A stretch of DNA of 64,000 nt from Aselliscus stoliczkanus (lineage: Eukaryota; Chordata; Mammalia; Chiroptera; Hipposideridae), in the NCBI GenBank assembly GCA_033961575.1, contig CM066732.1, positions 80,866,687 through 80,930,686 of the forward strand, read 5' to 3'. Position 1 is the first letter of the stretch, and the number at the start of each line of letters is the position of its first letter. A model generated the notes under the pieces. It did no database searches and had not been told where the DNA came from. It saw nothing but the letters and a program-made list of their open reading frames with translations. Below are positions 23,417-33,699 of this stretch, one piece after another. Made by a program: the position numbers and the translations under genes.

Positions 23417-26400
23417 ATGGCAATAACTAGGCACCTATCAATAATCACGTTAAATGTAAATGGATTAAATGCTCCAATCAAAAGACATAGGGTGGCTGAA
23501 TGGATAAGAAAGCAAGACCCCAGCATATGCTGTATACAAGAGACTCACCTCATATCAAAAGACACATACAGGCTGAAAGTAAAGGAATGGAGTAAAATAT
23601 TTCATGCAAATGGAACTGAGAAAAAAGCTGGAGTAGCGATACTTATATCAGATAACATGGACTTTAAATTGAAGAATATAATAAAGGACAAAGAAGGACA
23701 CTTCATAATAATAAAGGGATTGATCAAACAAGAGGACATAACCATAGTAAACATTTATGCTCCTAACATAGGAGCTCCTAAATATAAAACATATTGTCAG
23801 ACATAAAAATGGAGATCAACAGTAACACTATCATAGTCGGGGACTTCAACACCCCGCTGTCACCAATGGACAGATCCTCCAGACAGAAAATCAATGTGGA
23901 AACAGTGACCTTAAATGATACATTAGACCAGCTGGATTTAACAGACATTTTCAGAGCATTTCACCCCAAAGCTACAGAATATACATTCTTCTCAAGTGCA
24001 CATGGAACATTTTCTAAGATAGACCACATGTTAGGCCACAAAACAAGTCTCAATAAATTTAAGAAGATTGAAATCATTTGAAGTGTCTTCTCTGACCACA
24101 ATGCTATGAAACTAGAAATCAATTATAAGAAGAACCCCGGAAAGCTGTCAAATAAAGGGAGGATAAATAACATGCTACTAAATAGCGAGTGGGTCACAAA
24201 TGTGATCAAGGAAGAAATCAAAAGATACCTCAAGACAAACAAAAATGAAAACACCACGACCCAAAATCTCTGGGATGCAGTGAAAGCAGTTGTAATAGGG
24301 AAGTTTATAGCAGTGCAGGCCTACCTAAAGAAGGAAGAAAAATCTTAAATCAACAGGTTATCCTTACACCTCAGGGAACTGGAAAAACAAAAGCAAAAGA
24401 AGCCCAAGGGGAGTACAGGAAAGGAGATAATAAAGACCAGAGCAGAAATAAACAATATAGAGAACAGAAAAACAGTACAAAAGATCAATGAAACCAAGAG
24501 CTGGTTTTTTGAGAAGATATAAAGAATTGACAAGCCTCCAGCCAGGCTCATCAAAAGAAAAAAAAAAAAAGAGAGAGAGAGAGGACTCGAATTAGTAAAA
24601 TTAGGAATGAAAGAGGGGAAATGACTACTACAGACATCACAGAAATACAAACAATTCTAAGAAATTACTATGAGCAATTATATGCCAACAAATTTGACAA
24701 TCTGGAAGAAATAGATAATTTTCTAGAAGCATACAACCTTCCAAAGCTAACTCAAGAAGAAACGGAAAATCTAAATAGCCTGATTACTACCAAGGAACTT
24801 GAATCAGTAATCGACAAACTCCCAACAAACAAAAGCCCTGGACCAGACGGCTTCACAAGTGAATTTTATCAAACATTCAAAAAAGAACTACCACCTATTC
24901 TTCTCAAACTATTCCAAAAAATCCAGAAGGAGGGAACACTTTCTATGAAGCCACTATACCCTGATTCCAAACTGGATAAAGAGCACAAAAAAGGAAAACT
25001 ACAGGGCAATATCCCTGATGAATATAGATGCAAAAATTCTCAATAGAATATTAGCAAACAGAATTCAGCAATATATTAAGAAGATCATACATCATGATCA
25101 AGTGGGTTTCATCCCTAGTATGCAAAGCTGGTTCAATATCTGTAAATCAATTAATATGATACACCACATCAACAAAATGAAGACTAAAAATAATATGGTC
25201 ATATCAATAGATGCAGAAAAAGCATTTGACAAAATCCAACAGCCATTTATGTTAAAAATCCTTAGCAAAGTGGGAATACAGGGATCATATCTCAACATAA
25301 TAAAGGCCATATATGATAGACGTACAGTTAACATCATACTCAATGGGGAAAAGCTAAAACCATTCCCCTTAAGATCAGGAACAAGACAAGTCTGTCCACT
25401 TTCTCCTCTTTTATTCAACATAGTTCTGCAAGTTCTAGCCACAGCAATCAGACAAGAAAAAGAAATAAAAGGCATCCAAATTGCAAGGAAGAAGTAAAAA
25501 TGTCATTATATGCAGACAACATGATAAGAGAAACCCCAAAGACTCCATCAAAAAACTATTGGAATTGACAGACGATTTCAGTAAGGTAGCAGGATACAAA
25601 ATCAATGTTCAGAAATTAGTTGCATTTCCATATACCAATAATAAACTAACAGAAGGAGAAATTAAGAAAACTGTCCCATTTACAATTGTGTCAAGAACTA
25701 TAAAATACTTAGGAATAAATTTAACCAAAGAAGTAAAAGATCTGTACTCAGAAAATTATAAGACACTGAAGAAAGAAATCAAAGAAGATACAAATAAATG
25801 GAAACACCTACCATGCTCATGGATAGGAAGAAATAATATAGTTAAAATGTCCATACTGCCTAGAGTAATATATAGATTCAATGCCGTTCCTATCAAACTA
25901 CCAAGGGCATTTTTCACAGAAATAGAAAATATAATCCTAAAATTTATATGGAACCATTAAAGACCCCGAACAGCCTCACAATCCTGAGAAATAAGAACAA
26001 AGTTGGGAGTATCACACTACCAGACATCAAAACATACTACAAGGCTACAGTAATCAAAACAGTATGGTACTGGCATAAAAACAGGCACATAGATCAGTGG
26101 AACAGAACAGAGAGCCCAGAAGTAAATCCAGGCATATATGGACAGTTAATATATGACAAGGGAAGCAAGAATTTACATTGGAGTAAAGATAGTCTATTCA
26201 ATAAATGGTGCTGGGAAAATTGGACTGACACATGCAAAAAAATGAAACTGGACCACCTCCTTATGCCATATACAAGAACAAATTCAAAATGGATTAAAGA
26301 CTTAAATGTAAGCCCTGAAAACATAAAACTCCTAAAAGAAAATATAGGAGTAAATTTGCAGACATTACCCTGAGCAGTATTTTTACTGATACATCCCCAC

Positions 26401-27146
26401 GGGCAAGGAAAGTAAAAGAAAAAATGAACATATGGGATTATATCAAACATAAAAGTTTATTCACAACAAAGGAAACCATCAATAAAACAAAAAGGAAGCC
26501 TACTGAATGGGAGAATATATTTGTCAATGATATATCTGATAAAGGGTTAATATCCAAAATTTATAAAACACTCATGCAACTCAACACCAAAAAATCAAAC
26601 AACCTAATTAAAAAATGGGCAGAGGATATGAAGAGACATTTCTCTAAAGAGGACATACAGATGGCCAACAGGCATATGAAAAAATGTTCAACCTCACTGG
26701 TCATTAGGGAAATGTAAATAAAAACCACAATGAGATACCACCTCACTCCGGTCAGAATGGCTATCATCAATAAATCAACAAACAAGTGCTGGTGAGGCTG
26801 TGGGGAAAAGGGGACCCTGCTGCACTGTTGATGGGATTGCAGATTGGTGCAGCCACTATGGAAGTCAGTATGGAGGTATCTCAAAAAACTGGAAATGTAA
26901 CTACCTTTTGACCCAGCAATTCCACTCCTAGGTATTTATCCTGAAAAACCCAAGACACTAATTCGAAAAAATCTTTGCACCCCTATGTTCATTGCTGCAC
27001 TATTTACAATAGCCAAGACTTTGAAACAATCAAAATGCCCATCAGTAGATGACTGGATTAAGAAACTGTGGTACATTTACACAATGGAGTATTACGCTGC
27101 TATAAAGATGAGATCGTACCATTTGCAACAATATGGATGGACCTAG
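23417..27146 (+). pseudogene. L1 ORF2 (endonuclease-reverse transcriptase), broken
   Basis: ORF2p nicks target DNA and reverse-transcribes L1 RNA. From the ATG at 23417 the apurinic-type endonuclease is clear: LNVNGLNAPIKR, IQETHL, INIYAPN-like VNIYAPN, IVGDFNTPLSPMDR and, after a stop near 24079, SDHNA. The catalytic Asn, Glu, Asp and His positions are all present. The reverse transcriptase follows with NKSPGPDGF (about 24832), [10 protein letters not shown] (about 25206) and [12 protein letters not shown] (about 25386), where the usual Gly before CPLSP is Val. The polymerase box is YADN at about 25510 instead of FADD, and a small deletion just after it shifts the frame. The C-terminal Cys-rich region lies at about 26780-27110. 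At least seven breaks separate the pieces. Full span about 3.73 kb, normal for the family. Confidence 0.92.
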
Positions 27147-27742
27147 AGAATATTATGCTAAGTGAAGTAATTTAGTCAGAGAAAGACAAATACCATATGA
27201 TCTCCCTTATATGTGGAATCTAAAGAACTGAATAAATGAGCAAAATAAACAGAAATAACAAAATAAACAGAAATAGTCTTAGAGACACAAAGAAAAAACT
27301 GATGAGGGCTAGATGAGATGGGGATGGGCATGAGGGACAAGGGGAAGGGACGAGGCAACACAAACTGATAATTACAATACTACCTCAGAGACAGAAGAGA
27401 CAGTTTAGGGAATATAATCAATAAGGTTGTAAATATGTTTTTAGGGGACTAGAAGTACTCATGTCTTGTCAGGGATACCACTTCATGGATGGTGTAGTGG
27501 CCTGACCACTGCACTGTACATCTGAAGCTGCTGCTGATTAATATTAGATATTGACTATAATTTAACACATATATAGTCATGGGATGTTGAATATAGTGTG
27601 GGGATGGAGTCAATGGAATTGTAATAGATGTATAAGATATCGGGGGTGGGGAGACACTGGAGGGGGAAGGGTAGTCACTTTGTAAGGGGTGAAAAAGATA
27701 ACTATTGCATAGTTTTGTACATCTGTAACTACTAATAATAAT

Positions 27743-27818
<76 letters not shown>

Positions 27819-27820
27819 AA
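27743..27820 (+). repeat. (GAAA)n tail of the nested L1
   Basis: About 19 pure GAAA units directly after the L1 3' end CTAATAATAATAA. It probably merges with the remaining right half of the older L1 tail in which this element sits. Confidence 0.95.
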
Positions 27821-27827
27821 ACAAACC

Positions 27828-27839
27828 AATCAGTGTAAT
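27828..27839. repeat. Right target-site duplication of the composite L1
   Basis: AATCAGTGTAAT, an exact copy of 20943-20954. It supports one initial L1 insertion at this target, later enlarged by the nested L1. Confidence 0.75.
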
Positions 27840-28094
27840 ATTTGAATAGGAATGCCAGCACTATATTAAGGGGATAAATTTATCCAAATGTTAGTATTAT
27901 AATGGTATCTTCCTTTTTTCTCTTCTTAAAAAAAATGCAAGAAACAATACACTGAAATAGGACAGCAAGATCCATCTTAGTTCTTCTCATTTCTTTTCCC
28001 AACCTTGTCTTCCTATCAAATTTGAACTTGGAAATATCTTCTCATTGCTAGTCTTAGAGAGGTCTCCTCTTCAAGGTCAATTCTGAAAATTTAG

Positions 28095-28335
28095 CCAATA
28101 CTCATTTAAAAAATAAGTGCCTTTTCTGGCTCTAGGAATACAATGAACAGAACACATATCATCCCTGTTTTAATGTGCTTATATTCTGATTAGAGAATCA
28201 GAAAAATCAAAGTAACCATATAAAATTAGAGTTATATTAAGTGCTACGGAAGAAACAGAGGGATCAGACTGAGAATGATGTGTTAAGCTTGCAGAACCAC
28301 CTAAGGTTGGGGCACAAAGGTGGTATGTCAGTCAT
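28095..28335 (-). mobile_element. L2 LINE fragment
   Basis: Complement of the L2 3' end: CTGGCTCTAGGAATACAATGAACAGAAC (read in part near 28127), 'ttagagaatcagaaaaatca' near 28191 and 'tattaagtgctacggaagaa' near 28235. It continues after the GC-rich block at 29.18 kb. Confidence 0.6.
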
Positions 28336-28439
28336 TAATGGATTGCCTCTTAGATCTGAATAAACCCTTTAGAAGATGCCCTGTGCTAAACAACAGAATT
28401 TCTTTAAGAATTTGTCTTTTAAAGTGGACATGATGCTAA

Positions 28440-29060
28440 GCTTTCTCAGTGGAGGGTGCTGGGGAGATACTGCCGAAAGAAGCGGCTTCCTCTAATTTTT
28501 GGGGAGTGGGAGGGGGCCGGGGAGAGGTAACTGGTGGTGAGAGTGTGGGGGCGACCCCTAGATGTTGCCCCAGTTAAGGGCCCAGAGAATTGTCTCTGTG
28601 AACTTGCAGTCTTGGCTGGCGATAACCTTTCCTGAGCTCGCTGGACCAGAGCCTCCATCAGACTGAACATCATAATGCCTCTTTCCCTGTTAAGTAGTTT
28701 CCACATATAAGTGTTACACATCTTGCAATTATTCGTCCTGCAAACTTACCCCCAACTCCTACTGGCCCTCGGGCTCAGAAGGCCTTCTATCACTGCGGGC
28801 TGCCAGACTCTTACTGTATGTTCAGCCTCCTAATGCTGCTCATCTCCCCCTCCCATGTTTGGGAGGGCTGCTTTTGATCGCCTAGCAAGTCCACACCAGC
28901 TCTAGTTAGGTTACCGCAGTAAACTTCTCTGCTGTCTGCTGGCAACGCCACACCTCCTCCAGTGAGATCTGAACCATCTGCAAGGGTTTTCTTCCATGAG
29001 TCCTCTTCTTCAGCCCGAGGGGCCACGTACAGTTTCCTTATACACAGCTTACAGTTATTC
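28440..29060. other. GC-rich unassigned block inside an L2 remnant
   Basis: About 600 bases clearly richer in G and C than everything around them, lying between two parts of the same minus-strand L2, so probably an insertion. On the minus strand there are open frames of 71 codons (28811-29026) and 91 codons (28446-28721), in different frames, with no domain I recognise. It shares a short block with 20.49 kb. An old LTR or ERV fragment is the likeliest reading. A retrocopy of an unknown transcript is possible. I cannot decide. Confidence 0.4.
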
Positions 29061-29179
29061 TTTTATCATTGTTAATCGTTCTTTATATTAGACTTCCCTA
29101 TTTAACCTACTGCATGTTTTCTATCATGATTGGACCAAGATTGCTATCAAGTGGCCTCTCTGAACCTGGAGGATGGGAA

Positions 29180-29643
29180 GCAGCTGACCATGTGGAGAAT
29201 GGCAGAGGTTTGGGGCAGATACTAACATGCAGGAAGACTCTTGGGCAGAGATCTGCTCTGTGGAAAATAATAGAGGTCAGCATGTCTGAAAGATGTTGAG
29301 CGATTAGGAAAGTGAATTAAGGGATGCTGGAAATAGGATATGCCACAGAAAGAGGTATAGTTATAATTCTAAGTGCAATGGAAAATAATAAAATGGAGGG
29401 ATGTGATAAGATTTCAACTGTAAATAAGATCTGGCTGGCTGCTATTTGGATGTGGACTGCAGAACAGCAGGAGTGAGCATGGAGTCTGGTATGGAGGTTA
29501 TTGTGGTCACCCAGGTAAGAGATGATGGCAGTTTGGGCAGTCATTAGGGTTAGCCTATTGGTGGAGAAACATGGAGTCTAGGAAAATTTTGGAGTGGAGG
29601 ACTTACTAATTGAGTGTATGTGGTTGGCGAGGGAAGAAAAAAG
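29180..29643 (-). mobile_element. L2 LINE fragment, continuation
   Basis: Minus-strand L2 ORF2 3' region: 'ttctaagtgcaatggaaaat' near 29367, 'gatctggctggctgctattt' near 29430 and 'cacccaggtaagagatgatg' near 29508, which correspond to L2 blocks normally downstream of those at 28.1-28.3 kb. Confidence 0.7.
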
Positions 29644-29653
29644 TTCCTTACTG

Positions 29654-29809
29654 GGCCGGCCGAGTGGCTCAGTTGGTTAAGAGCTCACTCAAGAGTGTGA
29701 GCTAAGCGGAGCAACAGCAGTTCGATGTCCAGCCCGAGCTGAGCTGCTGCTGAGTTGCCAACAGGTGGCAGGATGGCTCAGCTAAAAATAAAAAATAAAA
29801 AATAAAAAA
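29654..29809 (+). mobile_element. Short tRNA-derived SINE (type B)
   Basis: About 156 bp with a GGCCGGCCGAGTGGCTCAG tRNA-like head, the type-specific TTAAGAGCTCACTCAAGAG block, a GCCAACAGGTGGCAGGATGG 3' block and an A-rich tail of AAAAAT units. The target-site duplication is TTCCTTACTG, at 29644-29653 and 29810-29819. There is no AATAAA-TCTT tail, so it is T- class. Related copies lie at 41.16 and 57.76 kb. Confidence 0.88.
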
Positions 29810-29819
29810 TTCCTTACTG

Positions 29820-30439
29820 GAGTCAAGTTACCTGGGAGAATGTATGAATAATGCTGCATTAACTTATAACCAATCAAGTCTTAAGTCTGGTCCTTCCAGA
29901 AAGTTTATTTTTTAGATTTCAATACAACAATTCTACCCAAGATCCTAGTGTTTCTGATCTCAGTAAGACCTAATACCATATAAGAATTCAGATTTTGTTA
30001 AAGCTGAGATTCTGAAGACCAGTGCTTGCTCACCTTACAGCAGAATCATATACCTTGATTTATCCCAAACCTGTCAACCCAGCACCCTGGATTGGCACGT
30101 TCTTTTATACATAACTACATGCAAGGATTGCACTAGGCAAACTATGGTTTAGGATCCTCATACACGTACTTCCTGGGCCATTTTAGTCCCTCCAAAAATT
30201 CCCATTCTTCTTCCCACCTGATTCAGTAGCCATTCTTTCTCCATCCTGTACCCAGACAAAGAAAGCCTCTTGTTTATTTATTCATATAGATTTAAAAGGC
30301 GGATTTTTCATAATCTTCAGAAATGAAATTTCAGGACTCAGGGATTTACCTCTTTCATGAAAACACTATGATGCTATACTAAATAGTCCTCTTCATTCTT
30401 ACCTTACCTCCCACCATATTCTTTAATAAGTATGAGTAA
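29820..30439. other. Unassigned non-coding DNA
   Basis: No element recognised with confidence. Confidence 0.45.
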
Positions 30440-30640
30440 CTTCATATATGTTATTACATTTGATAGAAGAAAACTGGAGATTGGAGTCAGCTCAAAGATG
30501 ATGAACTAATTCAAATTTCTTAATATACAGAAAACTGCAGCTAAAGGTAAAACATTTTTCAAGTCACCTCGCTAGAAACTGTTGGATTCACATCAAGAAC
30601 CCTTGACTCCCAATAGGCTGTACAGCCCCCCCTGCTACCA
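30440..30640 (-). mobile_element. MIR fragment, weak
   Basis: The order 'ttacatttgatagaagaaaa' (30455), 'tttttcaagtcacctcgcta' (about 30554) and 'ggattcacatcaagaaccct' (about 30584) resembles the complement of MIR. Divergence is high. Confidence 0.4.
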
Positions 30641-30914
30641 TTCTGTCTTTTCCTTGAAGGCTTATATTAAAGTGAAGGCTATGCCCACTTCTCATGTTTT
30701 GCAGAGCTTCTAACATAATTCTGATTTTTATTAGGCCTCAGTGTTTTTTCTAAGTAGAGAAAAGCAGAAAAAGCCAGCTAACATCAGCCTCTTTTCTGCC
30801 CTCAAACGAGTTATATGACCATGCATATGCAAACAAAAAGTACACAAAGAAGAATCTAAAAATTGGAGGGTATGGAACATGAGGACTTCTTTGCCCCAAA
30901 CTCCCTGGGCAGAG

Positions 30915-31078
30915 TATTCTGTCTGCTCAATGTGCATGGGAACCCTGTGGCCACCTTGCTAATATGCTGATTAGCATTCAGTAGATCTAAGATGGGGCCT
31001 GAGATTCTGCACTTCTAATAATTCCCCAGGTTGTGTAGATACTGGAGGTCTGCAGACCACACTTAGAGTAGACCTGGC
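30915..31078 (+). mobile_element. MER5-type hAT DNA transposon fragment
   Basis: GATGGGGCCTGAGATTCTGC near 30991, 'cacttctaataattccccag' near 31010 and CTGGAGGTCTGCAGACCACA near 31042 follow the 3' half of MER5A/B. The 5' half, with 'gattagcattcagtagatct' at about 30970, is more degraded. It is a non-autonomous hAT-Charlie element. Confidence 0.7.
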
Positions 31079-31224
31079 ATAGGCTAAGACCCTCAAAACC
31101 AGTGCCTGAGGGTGCCCTCTGCTGGCAGCAGCTGGTGAGCAGAATATAGGCAGAGAAAGATCACTGGTGTTGAAAATCCCTGACAGAAACAAGGTTTAAG
31201 GATTAGTGTTAAAAAAAAGTCTTC

Positions 31225-31650
31225 TCTCCTGTTAGTTTTATGCATCAACTGGCTGGGCCATGATCCCCAATTTTTGGTCAAACACCAGTCTGGAAGTTGG
31301 TGCGAAGATACCTTTTAGATGTGATTAACATTGAAATCAGGAGACTGAGAAAATCGGATTACTCTCCATTAGGTGGGTGGGCCTCATCCAATCAGGTGAG
31401 AGCCTTAAGGGAAAAGCCTAAAGTCTCTTGAAAAGAAAGGAATTACTCTTCTAGATCACCTTTGAACTCAGGACTGCAACATCAATTCTTGCTGGGATTT
31501 CCAGCCAGCTGGCCTGCCCTGCAGATTTCAGACTTTCCAGCCACCATAATTGCATAAGTCAATTACTTAAAATAAATCTCTCTCACTCTCTCATACATAT
31601 GTATATATAACCTATTAGTTCTGTTTTTCTGGAGAGCCCTGAGCAATAAA
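31225..31650 (+). mobile_element. Old ERVL-type LTR, solo
   Basis: LTR-type blocks are in order: 'atcaactggctgggccatga' (31244), 'tggtcaaacaccagtctgga' (about 31277), 'ttagatgtgattaacattga' (31316), GGGTGGGCCTCATCCAATCA (31377), 'ggcctgccctgcagatttca' (31511), AAAATAAATCTCTC with its polyadenylation signal (about 31569) and the terminal 'ttctggagagccctgagcaa' (31627). I recognise this as a mammal-wide LTR but am unsure of the subfamily (MLT2-like). Confidence 0.65.
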
Positions 31651-31749
31651 GCCCAAAAATTAGAGAATAACAATTTTCCAGCATAAAACTTTTATTAAGT
31701 ACTGACAAATATGAAAAGGAAACACAGAGGAAATACTAAAAATATTGGT

Positions 31750-32139
31750 TATCCACTTATTTATCAAACATATTTAAGCACCTATTCTGTGTCAGGCTCT
31801 CTTCCAGGCCCTGGGAATATAGAAGTAAGGAAGATCAAGTTCTCACCCTCATGCAGCATGTGGTCTAGTGAGGGAGATGGACAACAAATAAATGTACAAA
31901 TAATCTAAAGGTGGACAGTGATGAGTGTCATGAAGAAATATAAAGTAGGGAAATATGAAAGTAGACAGCAAGGGGGTTTCTGAGGAGGTGATATTAGAGC
32001 AGAAACACTCTACATTAATTCACGTGTTTACCCGACCAACAATATCTTTAAGTATTCCCCATGTTTCACATGATTTTCTAGATTCTAGGAATAAAAAGAT
32101 AAATAATACCTGACTTTAAGAAACTCACCCAAAGAAGAT

Positions 32140-32178
<39 letters not shown>

Positions 32179-32290
32179 CCCAAAAGAGTGCATTTTTATA
32201 AAAATTGTACCAGGTAGGGTAGACTGACCTGGAAAATAGCAAGAGAATAAACAAAAGTTGGACAGGATAAATCCTTTAAACCAGATGAGC
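31750..32290 (-). mobile_element. L2 fragments, two adjacent 3' ends
   Basis: The first piece (31750-32020) has 'cctattctgtgtcaggctct' near 31781, 'gggagatggacaacaaataa' near 31870 and 'tctgaggaggtgatattaga' near 31978, all complements of L2. A second 3' end starts near 32025 ('agattctaggaataaaaaga' near 32080 and 'gactttaagaaactcaccc' near 32112). They may be two separate L2 insertions or one rearranged copy. Confidence 0.65.
32143..32177. repeat. (AC)n microsatellite
   Basis: About 17 AC units inside the L2 remnant. Confidence 0.95.
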
Positions 32291-33074
32291 AATGACAGAA
32301 ATATATAGTGTGTGTTGGGGATTCAAAACTTAAAATACGTTGTTTTTGAACATACTAAATTACCTAATTTATTTTGCTTTCGGCAGCATTTCTTTGAAGA
32401 TCTAATTTCAGCTCTCATATAACAAATGCTATCTAGCTATTGATCCTTCCAACTTTCAAGTCTCAACATTTGTTCTTCTGTTGTTTCGTTATGACTGGTA
32501 GCTATTAGGGCTGTCATTACACAGTTCTACTCTGATACCCATATGAAGTGCAGTGCATAAAAGAAGGCATTGTTTAAGGGGTTAGAGTTGATGCTGGTTG
32601 GCCCAAATTGTAATCTTCTCTACTTACCTCAACCTACTTATTAAGTCTATATAATGAGTTTTGCACATTTTTTTGTTTTTATTCAAAAGGCTGGAATTTA
32701 TTTTTTTGTATTAAATAAATAACATGAAGTCCAGAGTACAAAGTATAAAGGTAGGTGCTAATAATATAGCTATTCAAAACAATATAACAAGAATATAAAT
32801 CCTAAATATAAGCTTCAGGTGGATTTTAAAATTTGAAAGTCAGTGTGCTTTGTGCATATCATAGAGTTCTCTGACAAATGTTTAATGAGAACCTCGTTTG
32901 GGAGAAGTGAAAAGAATTAATTTTGTCAAGCTTTTTATAAATTCTCTTATTTAATCCTCACAATGTCAGAGAAATCTTGGAATCTGGGTCTATCTCAAGC
33001 CTGCTCAGCTATAAATCCCATATTCTTTCTCTACCCCTTATTGATTTCCCTAATTTGTGCAGGAATTATAACTG
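32291..33074. other. Unassigned AT-rich non-coding DNA
   Basis: No element recognised, apart from a short MIR-like 'cttatttaatcctcacaatg' at 32947. Confidence 0.45.
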
Positions 33075-33435
33075 TTCTCCAGTGTTCCCCTCCAATCAGG
33101 ATAGAATGACCTTTAGAAAATGCATATCTCATTGTATCACCTCCTGTGCTCAAGATTTAAAGCCTCCTCTGGCTTTCCTTTTCTCAATGTTAAAGGGAAA
33201 ATTCCATAACAAGATCCACGAGGCCCTATAAATTCTGGTCCCAAACTCACTCTTCAGCCGCATCTTCTGCACACCCACACCTTTCCATTTCAGCCATGTG
33301 CTGGTCATTTCTTCTAATCCCTCCCACCAAAGGAAGTTTGCACGTGCCAGATTGGTTGCCTGAAATCTTCTGGTTTCTCTGCACCTAACTAACATCCTTC
33401 AGATCCTAATTCAGATATCACCTCTTCAGGACAGA
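33075..33435 (+). mobile_element. L2 ORF2 3' coding remnant
   Basis: It follows the L2 order on the plus strand: 'cttttctcaatgttaaaggg' (33179), 'cataacaagatccacgaggc' (33206), 'aagtttgcacgtgccagatt' (33334) and 'cagatcctaattcagatatc' (33400). Frames are broken. Confidence 0.65.
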
Positions 33436-33699
33436 TAGATGAGGTATGGAGAGAGGGTGATTTCAGGAGTTTGGGAGGGAAGGTCATTCACGATCTAGGG
33501 AACAAGTCACTGCCCAATCAAAGTTGAAGATCTCTAATCCTTATTTCTCAGCCTCCTTTGTAGGCACTTCTTCTGCACTTAAATATTGACCTTCTCCAGA
33601 ATTCTGTCCTCAGCCTTCTTTTCTTTTTCCTCCATGTGCTATTCATAAGCAATCACATCCTTCAATAATGTTTTAACTATCATTTGTCTGCTGATATAC

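Larger units (their letters stand above)
21687..27742 (+). mobile_element. Near-full-length L1 retrotransposon, defective
   Basis: About 6.06 kb: 5' UTR (21687-22492), ORF1 (22493-23400), a 16-base spacer, ORF2 (23417 to about 27146) and a 3' UTR (27147-27742), followed by a (GAAA)n tail. Length and order are those of a complete mammalian L1. It lies in the GAAA tail of the twin-primed L1 just upstream, so it is probably the later insertion. Its 3' UTR differs completely from the CACCCCAATA-type L1s elsewhere in the window, so it belongs to another lineage. Both ORFs carry frameshifts and stops. Confidence 0.9.
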
